Assembly (NCBI GenBank): GCA_963556695.1
Contig: CAUWAG010000018.1
Span: 1,984,001 to 2,048,000, forward strand
From: Anthostomella pinea
Lineage: Eukaryota; Ascomycota; Sordariomycetes; Xylariales; Xylariaceae
Direction of reading: 5' to 3'
Length of the DNA: 64,000 bases
Shown: positions 59,057 to 64,000 of the stretch, piece after piece
Numbering within the stretch: position 1 is the first letter of the stretch
How the letters are laid out: every line of letters begins with the position of its first letter
Position numbers and translations under genes: made by a program
Notes under the pieces: model-generated
Database searches by the model: none
The model's input: only the letters and a program-made list of their open reading frames with translations
What the model was told of the DNA's origin: nothing

Positions 59057-60024
59057 AAGCGGTCCGTGGGAGTGTTTGACTACTCAGTAATCAACTGTGC
59101 AGTAAAGAAGAAAACCTATCCTTGTAGTCTCCGGAGCCAACAGTAATGAGTTGCGCTGTGTAGAGTCTAGATGAACACAACTGGTTCGTCGCGCTCATTG
59201 TTGTTCTTGAATCGCTACCGGTACAGGTTTCTGGTCACTGAACTAAGAAATCTGTAATTGCCCGAATTTCACAGAGTATCCGGTGAAGCAAGGAGGTCGC
59301 CAGGAGTTCGATTTCGACCGCAAAGCAGAGAGTTTGAAAGAAGTGCGGAAGAATACATGAGCGGAAGAATAACGGCATTGTTCCGCGGTTTCCCCCTTTC
59401 GCCGGTTCTTTCGATTCCCATGTAATCAATCTCGTCGTCTCAAACTGGGAATCCGTGCTTCTGGGACTGGACTGGGATAAGATTTCATGTTTGGCAATCT
59501 CCCATCTCAACTCTACTGGCAAGTTGGAGCATCGCAATCTGGGGTTACTGCGTATCTCTGCACGGTCCACCTGCATACCAGTAGGTGCACCCCACAAAAC
59601 CGTTCAGGGGAGATCCCAGCTGGTCACAACTGGCGGCTTTTTTCCATTGCAGCCGATCATCGCAGGATGCTTGTGAGGTCCAACGCAGGTGAAATCTTGA
59701 CTTCTCAGCTCCTGAATCACCGCTTCGACATATCAAGCCAATTGAAACACATCAACACTCACGAATTCCCCTCAGGTCCCTCGAGGTGCTGTAGACGGCC
59801 AATTGGCTCCCGATATCAATATCTGGCCTCCGGGGAAGCTCATTGTTGGTCTCTTATCAGCTTCTTAAACAGCTGCATCTGACTTACACGCTCGTTTGGC
59901 CCTATTCGCGACCACTCACCTCACTCATACTGCGCCACCTCTACTACACACGCCTCCTCGCCCCGTCTAACATTCAAAGGCAAGCCCGGATTCATTGAAA
60001 CCATACGGTCATCACTCATCCAAA
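59057..60024. other. Intergenic and promoter of the ornithine carbamoyltransferase gene
   Basis: No gene is recognised. The last few hundred bases are the likely promoter and pyrimidine-rich leader of the plus-strand gene. Confidence 0.5.
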
Positions 60025-61216
60025 ATGCGTTCATCAGTCTTCCGCCTCGCCAAAACCACTGGCCGCAGTGCGACGGCCAGAAGCTACAGCTCAACGACGC
60101 CGTCGAGCAAGGTGCGCCATCTGATGACCATCGGCGACCTGACACCTGCAGAGCTGTCCCAACTGGTGCTGAACGCGGCCGAACACAAGCGTCATGTCAA
60201 GGCGGGACGGATCCCGAAGGCGTTGGAGAACAAGCTGATGGGGCAGACGATAGCCATGATGTTCAACAAGCGAAGCACCCGTACCAGGGTGTCCACGGAA
60301 GCGGCTGTGGCCATCATGGGAGGACATCCCATGTTCCTCGGAAAGGATGATATCCAGCTGGGTGTGAGTCAAGCATTTGAATATGCCCAACTGCGTAAAT
60401 CTACTCACTAGTCCTCTAGGTGAACGAGTCGCTGTACGATACCTCCAAGGTCATCTCGTCCATGACATCGTGCATGGTGGCCCGGGTCGGTCCTCACAGC
60501 GATGTCACAGACTTGGCCAAGCACTCCCGTGTTCCAGTCCTCAATGCCCTGTCAAATGACTTCCACCCCCTCCAGACCATCGCAGACTTCCTCACCATCC
60601 ACGAAGCATTTTCCAAGCCATCAACGAGCGGGAACACGAGCATCGCGTACCCAGAAATGAAAATAGCCTGGGTCGGCGACGCCAACAACGTGCTCTTCGA
60701 CCTGGCCATCGCCTGCATGAAGCTGGGCGTGGAGATCTCGGTCGCCACACCGCAAGGATACGGCATACCGAACGACATGCGCAGCTTCATCCAAAGCCAA
60801 GGCGAGGGTGTCGAGACCCCCGGGAAGCTGACCGAGACGTTCGTCCCCGAGGAGGCCGTCAAGCACGCCGACATCATCGTGACCGATACGTGGATATCCA
60901 TGGGCCAGGAGGCCGAGGCCAAGAAGCGACTCGCGGATTTCGCTGGCTTCCAGGTCACCAACGACCTCGCCAAGAGAGGTGGCGCGAAGGCGGGCTGGAA
61001 GTTCATGCATTGCTTGCCTCGTCACCCGGAAGAGGTCCATGATGAGGTCATGTATGGGAGTCGATCACTCGTCTTCCCCGAAGCGGAGAACCGCCTCTGG
61101 GCTGCTGTTGGTGCGTGACCCCTTGCCATTCCTCATCCATTTGTTCCCTTATACTGACTGACGTGCTCTTAGCTGCGCTGGAGGCTTTTGTTGTGAACAA
61201 AGGCAACATCATCTAG
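60025..61216 (+). CDS. argB: Ornithine carbamoyltransferase, mitochondrial
   Basis: Three exons (60025-60363, 60420-61110, 61173-61216) give 357 residues. The enzyme makes citrulline from ornithine and carbamoyl phosphate in arginine synthesis. The N-terminus (MRSSVFRLAKTTGRSATARS) is a typical mitochondrial presequence. The mature part starts near RHLMTIGDLTPAEL. The carbamoyl-phosphate loop is MMFNKRSTRTRVS; ornithine-side motifs are NALSNDFHPLQTIADFLT, WVGDANNVLFDL, VTDTWISMGQE and the catalytic cysteine in HCLPRHPEEVHDEV. The C-terminal helix is split by intron 2 (WAAVAALEAFVVNKG). Length matches fungal orthologues. It is convergent with the acetolactate synthase regulatory gene, with 278 bases between the stop codons. 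The symbol follows the Aspergillus name. Confidence 0.97.
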
Positions 61217-61494
61217 TCATTCGTTGCCAAAAGGGGAGCTACTGTCTACAAACAAGTCGATACTATATAAGCAGATATTAAAATAGGCGTCCAACTGGTC
61301 AAAACCAGTTTCAGTTGCGCATCTCTACGATGTTTTGTCACATAACCCGTGTGCTTTGCTGGAAAAGCAACGGAGATGAATTGCAAGCAGTTTGCACTAA
61401 ATGACCCGCGTCTACACAACTTTTGGTATTTTGTGTGTACCAAATGGTACCGGACACCGACCGCCAACGCCGACCCGAGGAAGTGAATGCTACT

Positions 61495-62493
61495 TTAGCC
61501 AGGCGGCAACTGGCTCGCATCGACAACTTCATCCGCCTCCTTGACGAGTGCCTCCTCGTCGGGTCCATACAGGGGAGACCGAGGCAGTGCCATGAGACCA
61601 GTACGGGTGGATTCCAGGATTCCGAACGGTGCTATCAGTTTCATGAATGAGTCGATCCTCACTGGCTTAGCAGATCTGCGTGATGTTAGCATCAGACATG
61701 TAACTCGTAACCACATCTCCACTTACACCTCAACGATGCAGCTTGTTGTGCTGATGTCCAGAACTTTTCCACCGAACTGATGTGCGAAGTACGTTATTGA
61801 TTTGAGGTGTTCGTGCTTGTGTCGCAGGGCTTGACTGGCAACCAACTTGCTAGGATGGAAGTCCTCGGATATATCGCCCAGTGTCTGTTCGCCGTTTTCG
61901 ATGTCGTTTTCGAAGTCAGTTGTCATCTCGCGGTGGTGGGCCAACAGCTCCTCGAAGTATTCAGGCCCCAGAATGTTGATTTTGGCCAGCAGCAGCTCAC
62001 GCTGAACAAGTGCCGCGTTGGTGTAATCGAGTACAGCCCACACGGGGACCAGATCCTCCAATTGCCGACGAGCTTGTTCAACCACGCCATCCTGACCAGT
62101 AAGGACGATTGTCATACGCGACAGGTCATCCACCTCTGTGTTACATACGACCAGCGAGTCGATGTTGAAGCCACGAGCGGCCAGAATACCAGATACGCGG
62201 GACAGCACACCCGGCTCGTTCTGTACCAGGCAGTTGAGGACATGGCGTTTCGGCGGGGTCATGGAGGGAGTCGGGGTTTCGTAGAGGATGTTCGAGACGG
62301 CTGCCTGAGCGGACCACGATGACGGCGTGCCCTCGGTAGGTAGCGGCGCTTGGCGGCGACGCAGAGCCTTGTAGGCAATGGCGGACGTCGCGGTGCTATT
62401 CGAGCTCCATCTGGTCGAGACTTGAGGGACGGCCCGCAGGCTCGCCGCGGCGGTTCGCAAGCAATTGGCTTGGGTTAATGAACGGGACGCCAT
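61495..62493 (-). CDS. ilv6: Acetolactate synthase regulatory (small) subunit, mitochondrial
   Basis: Two exons, 61727-62493 and 61495-61675, give 315 residues. The donor GTAAGT, the branch point GCTAAC and the acceptor CAG join CIVEV to SAKPVRIDSF in frame. The protein binds the catalytic subunit and confers valine feedback inhibition on the first shared step of valine, leucine and isoleucine synthesis. The first roughly 45 residues are basic and Ser/Ala-rich, a mitochondrial presequence. The ACT domain begins RHVLNCLVQNEPGVLSRVSG and includes GFNIDSLVVCNTE and LSRMTIVLTGQD. The second conserved part has RELLLAKINILGPEYFEE and the C-terminal MKLIAPFGILESTRTGLMAL. A Gcn4/CpcA-type site (TGACTCA) lies about 110 bases upstream of the start. 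Confidence 0.96.
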
Positions 62494-63106
62494 TATGCTG
62501 ATGGCCGGTGAGAACTCGAGAGCTCCCTGATGAGATTTGGCGGACCTCGAAACCTCAAGTTGGGTTGGCGGGTTTCAATGGGTAAAGTTCTCCTCCACCT
62601 TGACTCACTTCAGAGGCGCAAAAAAGTTGGGTGCGCCAGAGCTTACCTACGGTGAAGGGGCCGTCGTACATGTGTAAGTGTTTGCTGCGAAATCGGAGCT
62701 CCAAGCTTGGCCCCACATCCCACCTGCATCCAACCAGCTGCATGCCCGTCGAATGGAAGGAAGCCTCGGGTCGGACTATGCATTCTGCCGCCGCCGTTCC
62801 TTCCTCACCTGCACCAACCTCCAGGTCCCCTAGCCCCGTCGGCTCCACCTGCCACCTGCCAATCAGCGTGCCCCATAATGGACGTTACTTCCTAGGCTGG
62901 AATTCGAATTTCTGCATCTTTTGCCGTTCCCACTTTGGCTTCACAATGCAGAATTCCAGTTGACTTCTATTGCAAGCTGCCCACCATTATTCATTCACCT
63001 TTCGAGCACCTGAAGTCCTGTCTCGTGTGCAGCTCTACTTCGTCACCCGTATAACTAAACACAGCTACCAGACAACTCACCCTCGACCAGTTCACACCGA
63101 GCCACC
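62494..63106. other. Divergent intergenic region
   Basis: This is the shared promoter region of the acetolactate synthase regulatory gene (-) and the KH-domain gene (+). It contains one TGACTCA element, listed separately. No gene is recognised. Confidence 0.6.
62601..62607. promoter_or_regulatory. Candidate Gcn4/CpcA (cross-pathway control) binding site
   Basis: A perfect TGACTCA lies 108-114 bases upstream of the acetolactate synthase regulatory subunit start. Fungal amino-acid biosynthesis genes are commonly induced through this bZIP site under amino-acid starvation. Position and target gene make it credible, though a 7-mer can occur by chance. Confidence 0.5.
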
Positions 63107-64000
63107 ATGGACGACACCGAACGACGCAGCGCAAAACGGTCGCGATTCGACCAGACCGAGCCTGAGCCTCGTCGCTCTCGATTTGATCGCAGATCTCGTT
63201 CGCCTCATGCAAAGAAGCCCGACAACACGCGCGACCGTAGCCCTACGAACAAAGATGCAGATAGCGCAGCGACCGAGCCAAAGAGAGCTTCTGAGGACCC
63301 TGCAGCAGCCGCAGGTTTGTTTCTACTTGTCCCCTCATAGGAGCTCCGCCTGTCTAATCCAACATCACAGCTGCCGCCGCCGCCAAGATTAATGCGCAAA
63401 TACAAGCGAAGAGAGGCGTACAGCATGTTGACGTTCCGCCCATCAAGTCGACCTCTTCCGCATCTCCCGGTCCGGGCCAGAGCCCAGCACCCCCAGCCAA
63501 CATCAATGGTGAAGTCTACGTCTCCGATGGCGACTACATCAAGGACATCGAAGTCAACGACCTGCGAAACCGATACCTGCTCACCAAAGGATCTACACAG
63601 AAGATGGTAAATAAGACCCTTGGAACTTTCTACTGATTCACTCCAGAGTTCCCAGCCCCCATGACTGGTGGTTCTTCTCCAAAGTGTTTATTGTCGTGTG
63701 CGAACAGTCCTGCTTACACTGAAGCGTGCTAGCTCGCACACGAGTCCGCTCTGTGGCATCTGCTGACCTACCCTGCTTGATCTAGATTAAAGATGAAACC
63801 GGAGCTGGTACGATACACCTTCCAAGTTATTGTTGATTTACTATGACAGAGCACATGGTTGACTTTTCAAGATGTCACGACGCGCGGGAACTACTACCCC
63901 GACAAGAGCATGGCGACGCCTACGGTAAGATGAGTCCTGCCAAGCTGAGAGTCCAGAGCTAATGTTTCCCAGCACCCGCCCCTGTACCTTCACGTAACGA
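63107..64000 (+). CDS. KH-domain protein, KHDC4/Blom7-like (3' end outside window)
   Basis: Five exons are visible: 63107-63314, 63371-63606, 63786-63807, 63872-63924 and 63973 to the window end. Phases agree throughout. The N-terminal 70 residues are Arg/Ser/Asp-rich (RRSRFDRRSRSPHAKKP), as in splicing-associated proteins. An Ala run and AKINAQIQAKRG follow. The KH-like core reads IEVNDLRNRYLLTKGSTQKM, IKDETGADVTTRGNYYPDKS, then HPPLYLHVT, the signature of KHDC4-type proteins. This family binds RNA and associates with splicing factors such as SNRPB2 and CUL-type complexes in animals; the fungal role is unstudied as far as I know. Exon 3 is only 22 nt. The gene continues beyond the right edge. 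Confidence 0.88.

Overview
This window is nuclear DNA from a filamentous ascomycete (Pezizomycotina; class not resolved). The grounds are short spliceosomal introns (about 39-170 nt) with GT..AG ends, often with CTRAY-type branch points, and a fungal gene set: a rhodopsin-like SAT4-type membrane protein, an Sfl1-type HSF factor, a HET protein, a GT69 mannosyltransferase, a GH15-CBM20 glucoamylase, and DUF6604-like and ankyrin remnants. Gene boundaries below were built by hand by joining exons so that frame and conserved motifs are kept.

Layout. 1-1.47 kb: no gene. 1.47-4.1 kb: rhodopsin-like membrane protein (+) and a small lysine-rich protein (-). 4.4-6.8 kb: accessory debris, namely a truncated LINE 3' end with an (AATC)n tail and a DUF6604-like pseudogene. 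6.8-14.1 kb: over 7 kb with no gene I can support. 14.15-22.9 kb: Sfl1/HSF-type regulator (+), acidic nuclear-looking protein (-), cytochrome P450 remnant (-), succinyl-CoA ligase beta subunit (+), single-span membrane protein (-). 22.9-27.1 kb: empty. 27.1-32 kb: fructosamine/ketosamine kinase (+), nicotinamide riboside kinase (+), GT69 mannosyltransferase (-). 32.4-37.1 kb: HET protein (-) and secreted glucoamylase (-). 38.5-44.2 kb: small beta-carbonic anhydrase (-), SART-1/Snu66 splicing factor (+), Ser-rich protein (-) with a 10-bp minisatellite upstream. 44.7-52.1 kb: ankyrin pseudogene (+), a doubtful small membrane protein (-), AAA ATPase with a nonsense codon (-), BTB protein (-). 53.1-56 kb: large TAG1/DUF3712-like vacuolar-type membrane protein (-), also with an in-frame nonsense codon. 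56.8-57.8 kb: two 149-bp LTR-like copies in inverted orientation next to an AT-rich island. 60-62.5 kb: ornithine carbamoyltransferase (+) and acetolactate synthase regulatory subunit (-), tail to tail. 63.1 kb to the end: a KHDC4-like KH-domain protein, cut by the window edge.

Function. Housekeeping genes (TCA cycle, arginine and branched-chain amino-acid synthesis, NAD salvage, pre-mRNA splicing) alternate with accessory or decaying ones. Five protein genes or remnants carry a single disabling change in otherwise readable frames: the P450, DUF6604-like, ankyrin, AAA and TAG1-like loci. Three of the five can be explained by a single C-to-T or G-to-A transition. I saw no tRNA, rRNA or CRISPR array. 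I found no convincing new multi-gene system. The most useful leads are the two nonsense-interrupted but otherwise well-preserved genes and the inverted LTR-like pair.
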